Source: AWTP1-13 sp036280295
GTDB taxonomy: Bacteria > Pseudomonadota > Alphaproteobacteria > Rhizobiales > Hyphomicrobiaceae
Length of the DNA stretch: 33,154 nt
Assembly (NCBI GenBank): GCA_036280295.1
Contig: DASURA010000274.1
Location: 1 to 33,154, forward strand
Reading direction: 5' to 3'
Positions 8,206 through 16,716 of this stretch are shown piece after piece. Positions within the stretch are counted from its first letter, which is position 1. Every line of letters begins with the position of its first letter. Made by a program: the position numbers and the translations under genes. The notes beneath the pieces are model-generated. The model had not been told where the DNA came from. It saw only the letters and a program-made list of their open reading frames with translations, and ran no database searches.

Positions 8206-8242
8206 TCCTCAGTCCAAGTGATCGACGCCGTTGCGCCCGGCG

Positions 8243-9061
8243 TCAGCGGCCCGGCAGCACCAGAACCTTTGGCTCCCGGGGCAAGGTCGCCTGCGAGACC
8301 GTGATGGTGGGCCCTGCGCCCATCTCAAGACCGAAATCACCTTGGACACGATCGAGGAAGCGATTCAGCGTGTACTCGTCGAAATAGTGCATGGGCAGGA
8401 TCAGGCGCGCATGCAGCGTCTTGAGCGTCTCGACCACGCCGCCAATATCCAGAGTGTAGCTGCCATCCACGGCCACCATCACCACGTCGAGCTGGCCGAT
8501 GGCGGCCAGCTGCTCATCGCTCAGGGTGTGGTGCAGGTGCCCCAGGTGACCGATGCACATGCCGGCCAGCTCAAAGATGAAGATCGAGTTGCCGTGCGGC
8601 ACAACCCCGCCGGCCCAGTCGCGGGTGTTGGTAGCGACGTTGCGCACCCGCACATCGCCGACGGTGATGTCGTGCCTGGCAGGCCCGCCCCCTTCCGGTT
8701 TCCAGCCGCGCAGGACGTGCTTGATCCTTGGATCGGGAAGCACCGAATAGTGCGTGGTATGCGCCCGGTTCATGGTGGCAACGTCGGGCATCACCGGCGG
8801 CCGGACGTAGTCGTTATAGTCGGTGGCGATTTTGATCCCGCCGGGGCTCTCGATAAGCCAGGTCGCGTGGCCCACGAACGTCAGGCGTGCCGCATTGGCC
8901 TCACGCGCAGCGAGACGCACGGCGGCGCGATGAACGAGGCCGTTGCCTGGTGGCGCTTGCGCGATGGCAATGCAGCGGTCCGACTGCGCTCTCGCCGCCG
9001 GCGCGATGAGGAGAATCAAGAGCGCCACGGCCACCGTGGACAGCAAGCGATAGACTGTCAT
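8243..9061 (-). CDS. Exported MBL-fold metallo-hydrolase
   Basis: A 272-residue protein with a Sec signal peptide: MTVYR, a Leu/Ala/Ile core over about residues 6-20, and PAARA just before the likely cut near residue 25. The mature part has metallo-beta-lactamase-fold signatures: FVGHATWLIES at the first strands, ATDYND, GHLGHLHH and LPMHYF near the C-terminus. The usual HxHxDH metal motif appears in the altered form NRAHTTHY, as in one exported subgroup of the fold. The frame can begin at TTG9073, but ATG9061 has GGAGG five bases upstream and is chosen. The protein is probably periplasmic and its substrate is unknown. It lies 43 bases downstream of the DUF1194 gene on the same strand, so the two may be cotranscribed. 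Confidence 0.85.
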   Translation of the reverse strand: MTVYRLLSTVAVALLILLIAPAARAQSDRCIAIAQAPPGNGLVHRAAVRLAAREANAARLTFVGHATWLIESPGGIKIATDYNDYVRPPVMPDVATMNRAHTTHYSVLPDPRIKHVLRGWKPEGGGPARHDITVGDVRVRNVATNTRDWAGGVVPHGNSIFIFELAGMCIGHLGHLHHTLSDEQLAAIGQLDVVMVAVDGSYTLDIGGVVETLKTLHARLILPMHYFDEYTLNRFLDRVQGDFGLEMGAGPTITVSQATLPREPKVLVLPGR

Positions 9062-9104
9062 CCCATCCTCCAACCCGAATGGTGAGCCCTTAATGCCGGC
9101 GCTC

Positions 9105-10043
9105 TCAGTTCGGCACCTCGTCGAGATACCAGCGCCACTGTCGCTCGCCGACGAGGCAGTCGTAAGGCTCCTCGTCCGTCGCCTGCACCTGGATTGGGTG
9201 CAACGGCGGCGCGACGCCCCATGATGACACCTCCATCAGCAGCTTGCGCCGGATCGCCGCCTTAAGCTCGGCGATCTGATGAACCGGCACCATGAACGCA
9301 CCCGGTCCGCCGATCACGCAGCCGGCGTAGTAGCGATCCAGGTCGGGCAGGTCGAAGAAGCTTGGGGACGCGGCCTTCAGCATGATCGGCAAGCCGTTCA
9401 CGACGATCCCCTCCGCCACCAAGGCGTCACGCGCCCCAGGCGCCGGCGGCCCGGAATTGTTGGGTCCGTCACCGGAGATGTCGATGACACGGCGCTCCGC
9501 GGCGAGGCCGCTCTCCGCCAGCAGACTGCCGGCAACGCGAAGCGCGGTGCCAATCGAGGTGAGCCGCTCGCGCGAGATCGGCTTCGCCGCCAGCCGGTCG
9601 GCGAGCCGGCGCGCCGCTGCCGGGCTGTCGATCACCGTCCAGGGAATCAGGACGCTCTGCCAGGACGGTCCCGCCCATTCCATGTACGTCACCGCGATGC
9701 GCCCATATGGCCCCGAGGTGATCGCGCGCTGCAGCTCGGCGTCGCGAAAGGCGGCGACATAGCCGTCGCGCTGCAATTGCTGCTCGTCCAGGTCCATCGA
9801 CAGCGAGACATCGACCGCAATGACAAGTGCCACGTCCACGCGGGTTTGATCACTCGCTTGGGCGGCCACCTGACCGGTACACAGCAGCCCCGCCGCGATG
9901 AGGCCGCCGAGACCGGTCAGGATATGGCGGAGCCGCCTGGTTCCGGAGCCCGGCCTCAGTGATTCGGGTGCCAAGCTGCAAAAGAAATTATCCACAGAAG
10001 AACGCTCGTCCCTGCGCCGAGACAAACGACATGAGTTGTGCAT
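9105..10043 (-). CDS. Exported DUF1194 protein with a von Willebrand factor A domain
   Basis: Up to 312 residues. A hydrophobic signal segment, HILTGLGGLIAAGLLCTG, ends in QVAAQA near residue 63. The vWA domain follows, with the metal-site motif DVSLS at residues 78-82, then ISGDGPNNSG, where the Asp completes the MIDAS-type site. Such DUF1194 proteins are exported and presumed to bind protein partners through the metal site; no enzymatic role is known. The start is unsure: ATG10043 leaves about 40 polar residues before the signal core, while GTG9995 or TTG near 9974 would give a more normal signal peptide. Stop and frame are firm. The MBL-fold gene follows on the same strand. Confidence 0.85.
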   Translation of the reverse strand: MHNSCRLSRRRDERSSVDNFFCSLAPESLRPGSGTRRLRHILTGLGGLIAAGLLCTGQVAAQASDQTRVDVALVIAVDVSLSMDLDEQQLQRDGYVAAFRDAELQRAITSGPYGRIAVTYMEWAGPSWQSVLIPWTVIDSPAAARRLADRLAAKPISRERLTSIGTALRVAGSLLAESGLAAERRVIDISGDGPNNSGPPAPGARDALVAEGIVVNGLPIMLKAASPSFFDLPDLDRYYAGCVIGGPGAFMVPVHQIAELKAAIRRKLLMEVSSWGVAPPLHPIQVQATDEEPYDCLVGERQWRWYLDEVPN

Positions 10044-10363
10044 GCTGCTACGATCCTACTCGTACGAACGTGCGTCTGTCGTTGTGCGTATCCCAGGTTG
10101 CGTCTGCGTACGGAGGGGCTCCTGCAGTTTATCGCTCGCCAGACCTGCGACACGCCCCGCGGTTTGTCCCTTTGGGCCTGACGGTCGGTCTTGTGGGAGC
10201 CCTCTAACGCTCGCGCAGCCACAACTGTTGCTGGCAATTTCGCCTGACGCAATCACGTAATGCAATGCAAGTTCCGTGCGCACTCGGTTGATTGCGCACG
10301 TTGTGGGAGCCGGGCATCTGAGGTGGTAGGAGCACCGCGCGATACCGATCGTACCCGCGGGCC
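10044..10363. other. Intergenic stretch upstream of the DUF1194 gene
   Basis: No gene is supported. It contains a 7-bp inverted repeat, GTGCGCA (10276-10282) with TGCGCAC (10293-10299), and two copies of TTGTGGGAGCC about 110 bases apart (from 10191 and from 10301). The promoter of the DUF1194 gene should lie in its left part, but no good -35/-10 pair was found. Confidence 0.4.
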
Positions 10364-10460
10364 ATAGGGCGGATTTAGGGCGGCAGCCCCTAATCCGCCA
10401 TTCTCGTCGAGCCTATCGAATGAAGTGGCGGATTACGCACTCGGCGAATCCGCGCTACGG
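10364..10460. repeat. Dispersed two-hairpin repeat, family A, copy 2
   Basis: Two hairpins occur in tandem. GGCGGATT (10368-10375) pairs with AATCCGCC (10392-10399) around a GGG/CCC inner stem. GCGGATT (10428-10434) pairs with AATCCGC (10447-10453), followed by CTACGG. Blocks and order match 1784-1860. It abuts the stop codon of argG (minus strand). Confidence 0.8.
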
Positions 10461-11690
<1,230 letters not shown>

Positions 11691-11739
11691 GCGCGCCCCT
11701 TCATGCCTGGTTCATTGCCCCGCAGGAAAATCGAGCGGC

Positions 11740-11767
11740 ACTATAGGCATGGGCGCCGCCCCCGCAA
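11740..11767 (-). promoter_or_regulatory. Possible argG promoter
   Basis: Read on the minus strand, TTGCGG (11762-11767) and TATAGT (11740-11745) are separated by 16 bases. The -10 box matches five of six positions and the -35 box three. A start near 11733 would give a leader of about 43 bases. Confidence 0.35.
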
Positions 11768-11837
11768 GGCGGCGCATTTGGCGGCCACGGGCGACCGGCA
11801 AGGTGCCCGTCGCCGGAAGCAGCGCAGGAGCGTAGCA

Positions 11838-12464
11838 ATGGCCGACACCTCAGGCCCGCGGCTCGAGTTCTGGTACGATTTCGCCTCGACCTACTCCTAC
11901 CTCTCGGCCGTCCGCATCGAGGCGCTGGCGGCAAAAGCGGGGGTGAGCGTTCTGTGGAAACCATTCCTGCTGGGTCCGATCTTTCACGCCCAGGGATGGA
12001 ATACGTCGCCGTTCAATATCTACCCCGCCAAGGGTAAATACATGATCCGCGATATGCAGCGCCTGGCTGCGGCCCGCGGCCTGCCCTTCACCCCCCCGTC
12101 GCCGTTCCCGCAGAACAGTCTGCACGCGGCCCGCCTCGCCTTGATCGGCCATGCCGAAGGCTGGGGCGTTCGCTTCACGCACGCCGTCTACGCAGCCGAA
12201 TTCGGCGGCGGTCCCGACAGCGCCGACATCGGCGACAAAGCTGCGCTGATGGCGATCCTCAGACGCCTGGATCTGGACGCTGAGGCCATCATGGCGCGCG
12301 CGGAGGCGTCAGAGAACAAGGAGCGCCTGCGCCTGCAGACCGAGATGGCCCAGGAGCTGGGCATTTTCGGCGCGCCGTCGTTTCTCGCAGGCGAGGAGCT
12401 CTATTGGGGGGATGATCGCTTGGAGCAGGCGGTCGCGGCGGCCCGAGATATCCACAACCGCTAG
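11838..12464 (+). CDS. 2-hydroxychromene-2-carboxylate isomerase-like protein (DsbA family, kappa-GST type)
   Basis: A 208-residue thioredoxin-fold protein with an inserted helical domain. It begins with LEFWYDFASTYSYLS, where Ser residues replace the Cys pair of DsbA, as in glutathione transferase kappa and 2-hydroxychromene-2-carboxylate isomerase. The cis-proline loop FGAPSF lies near residue 176. The reaction in characterised relatives is a glutathione-dependent isomerisation in naphthalene breakdown; no other aromatic-degradation genes are nearby, so the true substrate is open. The frame is open far upstream through the reverse strand of argG, but ATG11838, with GGAG nine bases upstream and family similarity starting at once, is the start. 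Confidence 0.9.
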   Translation: MADTSGPRLEFWYDFASTYSYLSAVRIEALAAKAGVSVLWKPFLLGPIFHAQGWNTSPFNIYPAKGKYMIRDMQRLAAARGLPFTPPSPFPQNSLHAARLALIGHAEGWGVRFTHAVYAAEFGGGPDSADIGDKAALMAILRRLDLDAEAIMARAEASENKERLRLQTEMAQELGIFGAPSFLAGEELYWGDDRLEQAVAAARDIHNR

Positions 12465-12495
12465 CGATCCTTCTAACGAAACCACTTTTCGGATC

Positions 12496-12524
12496 TTGAC
12501 GCCGGTTCGGAACATAGATAGAAC
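12496..12524 (+). promoter_or_regulatory. Probable promoter of the secreted Cys-rich protein gene
   Basis: TTGACG (12496-12501, five of six) and TAGAAC (12519-12524, four of six) are spaced 17 bases apart. A start near 12531 leaves about 20 bases to ATG12552, including GGGGAG at about eight bases before the ATG. Confidence 0.5.
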
Positions 12525-12551
12525 ATTTGCATCAGATGGGGAGTATGCTGC

Positions 12552-12794
12552 ATGTCGACCAAGGGTCGTTTGTGGGCGGGCATGAGCGCCGCCGCCACCG
12601 TTGTCGCGCTCCTTTCTCTCGGCTTCGATGCGTCTGCACAGGACATCAAGAAGAAGCCTGCTGGCGCCGTCTCGGCCTGCAAAGGCCTCGATGAGAAGGC
12701 ATGCAAGAGCAAAGCCGGCAACTGCCTCTGGATCGTGCCGAAGAAGGGTAAGCAAAAACCCTATTGCCGGCTCAAAGCCCGGAAGAAGGGGTAG
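12552..12794 (+). CDS. Small secreted Cys-rich basic protein
   Basis: An 80-residue protein. Residues 1-29 form a signal peptide (MSTKGRLW, a hydrophobic core AAATVVALLSLG, then DASAQ with cleavage after ASA). The mature part of about 50 residues is very rich in Lys, with four cysteines (43, 51, 58, 72) in the frame ACKGLDEKAC...NCLW...YCR. The even number and spacing suggest two disulfides in the periplasm or outside. Similar short proteins are common in Hyphomicrobiales, but no function is known to me. A probable promoter and a good ribosome site support expression as a single gene. Confidence 0.78.
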   Translation: MSTKGRLWAGMSAAATVVALLSLGFDASAQDIKKKPAGAVSACKGLDEKACKSKAGNCLWIVPKKGKQKPYCRLKARKKG

Positions 12795-13156
12795 CGCTCA
12801 GCGCCACCGATACGGCGTCAGCGTGGCCCTGCCCTCTGCCAGCCATTTGCGGGGCCCCCGGCTTTGACTGGCGTGGCCGTCCTTAAGCAAAGCCGTCCTC
12901 CCAGAGGGCGTATGTTTGGCTGAGAGCTGCCGGCGCCGCCTGCACCCAATGCGGCCTTCAGCGCGCCGCGCCGAAGTCCGCTCGTCCCGGTCGGCACGCC
13001 GTCGGTTGGCCTCAAGCCAGCTATGCGAAGCGCCGGTTTGCTTGCCGCGACAAAGGTGCCTAGCCTAGCGTGCAGGGATGGTACCGGACGAACCGTCGGC
13101 CAAGGTCCTGATCGCCCTGCGCTGGAACTGGGGCGCCGAAGGGAGAAAGAGCCGCC
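12795..13156. other. Intergenic stretch before the first MFS gene
   Basis: This stretch of 362 bases contains no supported gene, terminator or repeat. A short open frame from 13078 leads into the MFS region in another frame and has no family look. The MFS promoter is expected here but was not identified. Confidence 0.4.
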
Positions 13157-14383
13157 ATGGAAAGCCAAGCCCGCGAGCGCCTGCACTTCCTGTTGCTGAA
13201 CATCGGGCACTACCTCGATCATCTCTTCACGCTGATCTTCGCGACGGTCGCCGCCCTGGCGCTGTCGCGCGAGTGGGGCCTTGGCTATGCCGACCTGCTG
13301 AAATACGCGACGCCCGGCTTCTTCGCCTTCGGCGTGTTCGCGCTGCCGGCCGGCTGGCTCGCTGATCGCTGGAGCCGGGAGGGCATGATGAGCGTGTTCT
13401 TCATCGGCATCGGCCTTTCCTCCATCGCCACCGCATTCGCCAGGACCCCGCTGGAGATCGCCACCGGCCTGCTCGTCATCGGCATGTTCGCGGCGATCTA
13501 TCACCCCGTCGGGCTCGCCATCGTCGTGCAGAAGTGGAAGAACACGGGCATGCGGCTCGCCGTGAACGGCGTCTGGGGCAACCTGGGTGTGGCCAGCGCC
13601 GCGTTGCTCACCGGCTACTTCATCGATCACGGCGGCTGGCGCACAGCCTTTATCGTGCCAGGTGCGCTGTCGATCCTGGTCGGCCTCGCCTACACAATAT
13701 TGATGTGGTCAGAGATAACGGCCCCGCGCCCGCGTGCGGCCGTCGCCAAGGCGGCCTCCGCAGCGGCGCCGTCGGCTGATCTGAGGGCGCTTCTGCTGCG
13801 CGTCTCGGCGATCGTGTTCTTGACGACGGCTGTGTCCAGCATCGTGTTCCAGTCCACCACCTTCGCCCTGCCCAAGGTGCTGGACGAGCGCCTCGGCGGG
13901 CTGCAGCTGTCGGCCACCCTGGTCGGTCAGCTGGCATTCCTGGTGTTCGCCCTGGCGTCGGTCGGTCAGTTGATCGTCGGGCACCTGCTCGACCGGCTCG
14001 GGCCGCGCACGGTCTTCATGAGTGCGGCCGCCCTCCAGGTGGTCTTCTTCGCGGCCATGCCGGGCCTGGTGGATTGGGCGGCGCTGCTGTGCGCCATGGC
14101 CTTCATGCTGGCTGCCTTCGGCCAGATCCCGATCAACGACTATATGATCGGCCGCATGGCGGAGGGCGAATACCGGGCGCGCGTGTACGGCGTACGCTAC
14201 GTGGTGAGCTTCACGGTGCTGGCGGCGGCGCTGCCCATGATCGCCTTCATCTACGAGAATTGGGGCTTCGATGCCCTGTTCCGGGTGCTTGCCGTATCCG
14301 CCGCCGTTATCCTCTGCGCGGTCGCGCTGCTGCCGCGCCGCCTGCCGGCGCCCGCGGCAGCGGCAGCGGCAGCGGGGCCGTAG
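13157..14383 (+). CDS. Major facilitator superfamily transporter
   Basis: A 408-residue inner-membrane transporter with about 12 hydrophobic helices. LADRWSREGMM between helices 2 and 3 is the MFS A-like motif, and LLDRLGPRTVF is the matching loop in the second half. AIYHPVG in helix 4 resembles the fosmidomycin-resistance (Fsr-like) branch, and the gene at 28698 has a matching YHPAD. A helix-poor Ala/Arg linker (about residues 192-210) separates the halves. The substrate is unknown. ATG13157 has a purine-rich GGGAGAAAGAG upstream. The C-terminus ends in an Ala run coded by GGCAGC-type repeats (14354-14378), which may be prone to slippage. A strong hairpin starts right after the stop. Confidence 0.9.
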   Translation: MESQARERLHFLLLNIGHYLDHLFTLIFATVAALALSREWGLGYADLLKYATPGFFAFGVFALPAGWLADRWSREGMMSVFFIGIGLSSIATAFARTPLEIATGLLVIGMFAAIYHPVGLAIVVQKWKNTGMRLAVNGVWGNLGVASAALLTGYFIDHGGWRTAFIVPGALSILVGLAYTILMWSEITAPRPRAAVAKAASAAAPSADLRALLLRVSAIVFLTTAVSSIVFQSTTFALPKVLDERLGGLQLSATLVGQLAFLVFALASVGQLIVGHLLDRLGPRTVFMSAAALQVVFFAAMPGLVDWAALLCAMAFMLAAFGQIPINDYMIGRMAEGEYRARVYGVRYVVSFTVLAAALPMIAFIYENWGFDALFRVLAVSAAVILCAVALLPRRLPAPAAAAAAAGP

Positions 14384-14419
14384 GTTGGTCGACCCTGGCG
14401 AACACCAGGGCAGACCAAC
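14384..14419 (+). terminator. Strong stem-loop directly after the MFS stop codon
   Basis: GTTGGTC (14384-14390) pairs with GACCAAC (14413-14419). Inside it, CCCTGG (14393-14398) pairs with CCAGGG (14405-14410) around a six-base loop. No T-run follows, so it may act as an RNA-stabilising end or a Rho-assisted stop rather than a classical terminator. Confidence 0.5.
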
Positions 14420-14508
14420 TCCGTCAGCGGCGCGCTTGCTCAACGCGTTGGGTCTTCACTGACGCTCGACCTGCAGCCCATCCGCCCCACGATTTTCGGA
14501 GCCTCGTC

Positions 14509-14763
14509 ATGCTGATCCTGAAGCCGAACTGCGAATGCTGCGATAAAGACCTGCCGCCGGATGCGGCGGATGCGCTGATCTGCTCGTTCGAGTGCACCTT
14601 CTGCGCCGACTGCGCGGCCCAACGCCTGCCCGGCGGCCGCTGCCCCAACTGCGGCGGCGAGCTTGTGCGGCGCCCCGTGCGTCCCGGAGACAAGCTCGGC
14701 AAGTTCCCTGCTTCCTCCCAGCGCGTGACGAAGGCCCATGCCGGCTGCGGCAAGGCGGCCTGA
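14509..14763 (+). CDS. DUF1272 zinc-ribbon-like protein
   Basis: An 84-residue protein with nine cysteines: 8, 10, 11, 25, 29, 32, 35, 45 and 48. They are arranged as NCECCDKDLPPD, ICSFECTFCADCA and CPNCGGELVRRP, which is the DUF1272 pattern. The cysteine pairs should bind one or two zinc ions. The C-terminal 30 residues are basic. Function is unknown; the family is widespread in proteobacteria as a stand-alone small protein. ATG14509 gives the standard DUF1272 start, MLILKPNCECC. The gene is short and was placed by family match. Confidence 0.9.
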   Translation: MLILKPNCECCDKDLPPDAADALICSFECTFCADCAAQRLPGGRCPNCGGELVRRPVRPGDKLGKFPASSQRVTKAHAGCGKAA

Positions 14764-15125
14764 GCGGTCGACTCGATCGTCGACGGCGCGGCTCTATCCC
14801 TCCTTGAGCATACAGCGCTCGGCCGGCTTGCACCTGCCACGCCGCCAGGCCGCGAAAGACGACGGCATCGGCTCCCGACTCGTCCGGCCTGCGCGGTATA
14901 GGCCTGCTGGCCGCAAACGCCTGCGTCCCCACGCGCGGCATCGCGCTCTGCTGCGTCCATTGCCCGGCGACCATCAACGTAATCCCCGCCTGCCCGGCAC
15001 GGGCACCTGCCTGATTCGTTCGCCAGGCAAGTTTGGTTCAGCCTCCGAATCATGTTATCAAATAAATAATAACTGCTGTGTTGTGGTGTCTGTACTGTAG
15101 AAGCTGGCGTAGGGGAGGCCTCGCA
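14764..15125. other. Intergenic stretch with small hairpins and an AT-rich promoter zone
   Basis: No annotated-size gene fits. Hairpins include GTCGAC/GTCGAC (14767-14784) just after the DUF1272 stop and TGCCCG/CGGGCA (14991-15005). The segment 15050-15075 (TTATCAAATAAATAATAAC) is the most AT-rich of the window and probably serves as a promoter for the microprotein gene. Confidence 0.5.
15033..15061 (+). promoter_or_regulatory. Possible promoter upstream of the microprotein
   Basis: TTGGTT (15033-15038) and TATCAA (15056-15061) are spaced 17 bases apart inside an AT-rich island in otherwise GC-rich DNA. The matches are moderate; the local base composition is the stronger argument. Confidence 0.4.
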
Positions 15126-15248
15126 ATGCAGCACAACCACGGAGCACTGCTCCATCTCGGCGCGGACTTTCGATTGCGGGGTCACGTCTGCATCGTCCTG
15201 GCCATCTGCCTGCTGGCGGCACTCATCTCCTTCCCCACTGTGTGGTGA
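15126..15248 (+). CDS. 40-residue single-helix membrane microprotein
   Basis: A short frame starting at ATG15126 with a strong ribosome site (GGGGAGG, about eight bases upstream). It codes for MQHNHGALLHLGADFRLRGH followed by one hydrophobic helix, VCIVLAICLLAALISF, and a short PTVW tail. His- and Arg-containing residues before the helix suggest an inner-membrane microprotein with its N-terminus in the cytoplasm. An AT-rich promoter-like zone lies about 65 bases upstream, and the integrase fragment follows 36 bases after the stop. I do not recognise it. The ribosome site, promoter and clean helix argue for a real gene; its small size keeps confidence moderate. Confidence 0.5.
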   Translation: MQHNHGALLHLGADFRLRGHVCIVLAICLLAALISFPTVW

Positions 15249-15284
15249 AGCCCAGACACCGACAAGGCACGGGCATCGCCGCAC

Positions 15285-15608
15285 ATGGCTAAAGCGAAGA
15301 TTACGGAGCGTGTAATCGACACGCTGCGGATGGCGTCTCGGCGCACCGGGAAAGCCGCGTTCTTGTGGGATACGGAGTTGCGCGGCTTCGGCCTGCGCGT
15401 CACGGCCAATGGTCACGGCACCTGGCTGGTGCAGAAATGGATCGGCGGCCGACGCGGCAAGCTGAAGCGGATTGCCATCGGCCACCTGCCGGCGATGACG
15501 GTGGAGGAGGCCCGCGTCAAGGCGCGCAGCGGCGCGTTACGGCCGATCGATGAGCCAGACTTCGAGCTTGCCGGTGGGTCTCTGCCTGAGAGCATCGCAA
15601 CCGAGTAG
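15285..15608 (+). CDS. Truncated integrase-like Arm DNA-binding domain protein
   Basis: A 107-residue protein. Residues 4-80 match the N-terminal arm-type DNA-binding domain of tyrosine integrases of prophages and islands (DUF4102 type): ITERVIDTL, FLWDTELRGFGLRVTANGHG, TWLVQKW, then IAIGHLPAMTVEEARVKAR. After about residue 82 it ends in an unrelated acidic tail. The core-binding and catalytic (R..H.R..Y) domains are absent, so it cannot recombine DNA. It is either the relic of an integrase or a kept small DNA-binding protein, such as an excisionase-like or antagonist factor. A strong terminator follows, and a microprotein gene precedes it. The ribosome site of ATG15285 is weak. Confidence 0.7.
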   Translation: MAKAKITERVIDTLRMASRRTGKAAFLWDTELRGFGLRVTANGHGTWLVQKWIGGRRGKLKRIAIGHLPAMTVEEARVKARSGALRPIDEPDFELAGGSLPESIATE

Positions 15609-15644
15609 ATCGTACGAGTAAGGTGTATACCGCTGACGGGAAGT

Positions 15645-15678
15645 GCCCGGCGGGAACCCCCATACCCCCTTGCCGGGC
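15645..15678. repeat. Inverted repeat after the integrase fragment
   Basis: GCCCGGC (15645-15651) pairs with GCCGGGC (15672-15678) around a C-rich loop, just before the terminator at 15685. It may be part of the same transcript-end structure. Confidence 0.45.
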
Positions 15679-15684
15679 TCTGGA

Positions 15685-15728
15685 CGGCGGCGCCGCGGTC
15701 TCTCTCTCCCCGGCGCCGCCGTTTCTTT
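15685..15728 (+). terminator. Strong intrinsic terminator
   Basis: An 11-bp perfect stem, CGGCGGCGCCG (15685-15695) with CGGCGCCGCCG (15711-15721), is separated by a 15-base pyrimidine-rich loop and followed by TTTCTTTG. This is the clearest Rho-independent terminator in the window. It faces the plus strand, ending transcription from the integrase-fragment region before it runs into cynS from the 3' side. Confidence 0.85.
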
Positions 15729-15822
15729 GTGTCGAACGCGGTCACAGGCAGAGTTGGGCGAAGCCCACATCCGCCCGCGCCGCCCGACGATGACGCGCTG
15801 CGCGCCAACCGCACCTGCGGGT

Positions 15823-16311
15823 TCACGTCTCCTTCACGCCGTACTCCAGGATTCCCTGCTCGCTGCCATAGTATTTGTAGGGCAGGAACTTGCCGGACAT
15901 GACAAGCTTGACGCGGTCGCCCTTGGGGTTAGGCAGACGCTCGATCTCCATGTCGAAGTCGATCGCCGACATGATGCCGTCGCCGAACTCCTCCTCGATC
16001 AGGGCCTTCCAGGCCGGGCCATTCACCATCACGAGCTCGTAGAAGCGATAGAGCAGCGGATCAGTCGGTGGCATGGGCGTACCCGCACCGCGGTACGGCA
16101 CTTCGTTCAGCATGCGTTCCTCGGCGGCCGAGAGGCCGAACAGCTTGGCGGCTTTGGCCGCCAGCGGCTTCACCAGCTTCATCTGCCCGAGCAGCGCCCC
16201 CACCACCAGCACCGGCGACATGCCGCCAATCTCATCGGTGATGTGCTTCCACGTCCAACCCTTCTCGCGCTTGATGTCGAGGATCTTCTCGGTGAGGTCT
16301 GTGCGTTTCAT
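15823..16311 (-). CDS. cynS: Cyanate hydratase (cyanase)
   Basis: A 162-residue cytoplasmic enzyme that reacts cyanate with bicarbonate to give ammonia and carbon dioxide. An N-terminal helical domain (residues 1-78) precedes the catalytic part. The catalytic triad of cyanases appears as Arg89, Glu92 (YRFYE) and Ser115 (GDGIMSAIDF), with the same spacing as R96/E99/S122 of the E. coli enzyme. The protein is slightly longer than the E. coli form because of a tail after GKFLPYKYY. The frame is open to 16377, but ATG 16309-16311 has AGGGAG eight bases upstream and starts at family similarity. No cyanate transporter or CynR regulator is adjacent. Confidence 0.95.
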   Translation of the reverse strand: MKRTDLTEKILDIKREKGWTWKHITDEIGGMSPVLVVGALLGQMKLVKPLAAKAAKLFGLSAAEERMLNEVPYRGAGTPMPPTDPLLYRFYELVMVNGPAWKALIEEEFGDGIMSAIDFDMEIERLPNPKGDRVKLVMSGKFLPYKYYGSEQGILEYGVKET

Positions 16312-16407
16312 CGGTCGTACTCCCTGGCTTGCTTCGTCCTCGGGGATCGGATGTCGGCATCCCAGAAGGCAGGACACCTGCCGCTCGGCTGAATGCTGCG
16401 ACTAATG

Positions 16408-16436
16408 AGTATACGACAGGAAGCTGGCGATCTGAA
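16408..16436 (-). promoter_or_regulatory. Probable cynS promoter
   Basis: On the minus strand, TTCAGA (16431-16436, four of six) and TATACT (16408-16413, five of six) are spaced 17 bases apart. A start near 16401 would give a leader of about 90 bases to ATG16311. Confidence 0.45.
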
Positions 16437-16716
16437 AAGCTGATGGTCTCAACGCTGGTTGCGGATTCCTGTGGCGCCGACGGGCCGCGCATGCCGGCAG
16501 CGGCCGCCATGCAAAGCCCCGTGCTTGCAGCAATCCGCGTGCCAGCCACCGCCCGTCGGCTGGAGCAAAGGAGCTGGTGAGCGAATCGGGCCGTTGTCCA
16601 AGCGTGGTGAACGCCATCGAACCTTCAGCCGGGGCGGCATTCTCGCAATTGTCCAATAGATGAGTGGCCTCAGCCCAGGCCTTCGGCAGCATGATTACAA
16701 GAGCGGCAACATCCCC
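16437..16716. other. Intergenic stretch between the cynS promoter and the 3' end of kup
   Basis: No gene, repeat or terminator is supported here. Short overlapping frames on both strands have no protein-like features. Confidence 0.4.

Noticed and set aside
14424..15485. 353-codon minus-strand frame across the DUF1272-integrase region
   Set aside because: It opposes three better-supported plus-strand genes and has no protein-like segments.
15645..15728. Possible CRISPR-like or phage attachment repeats around the integrase fragment
   Set aside because: The repeats are explained by a terminator and one adjacent hairpin; no spacer structure, tRNA end or matching direct repeat was found.
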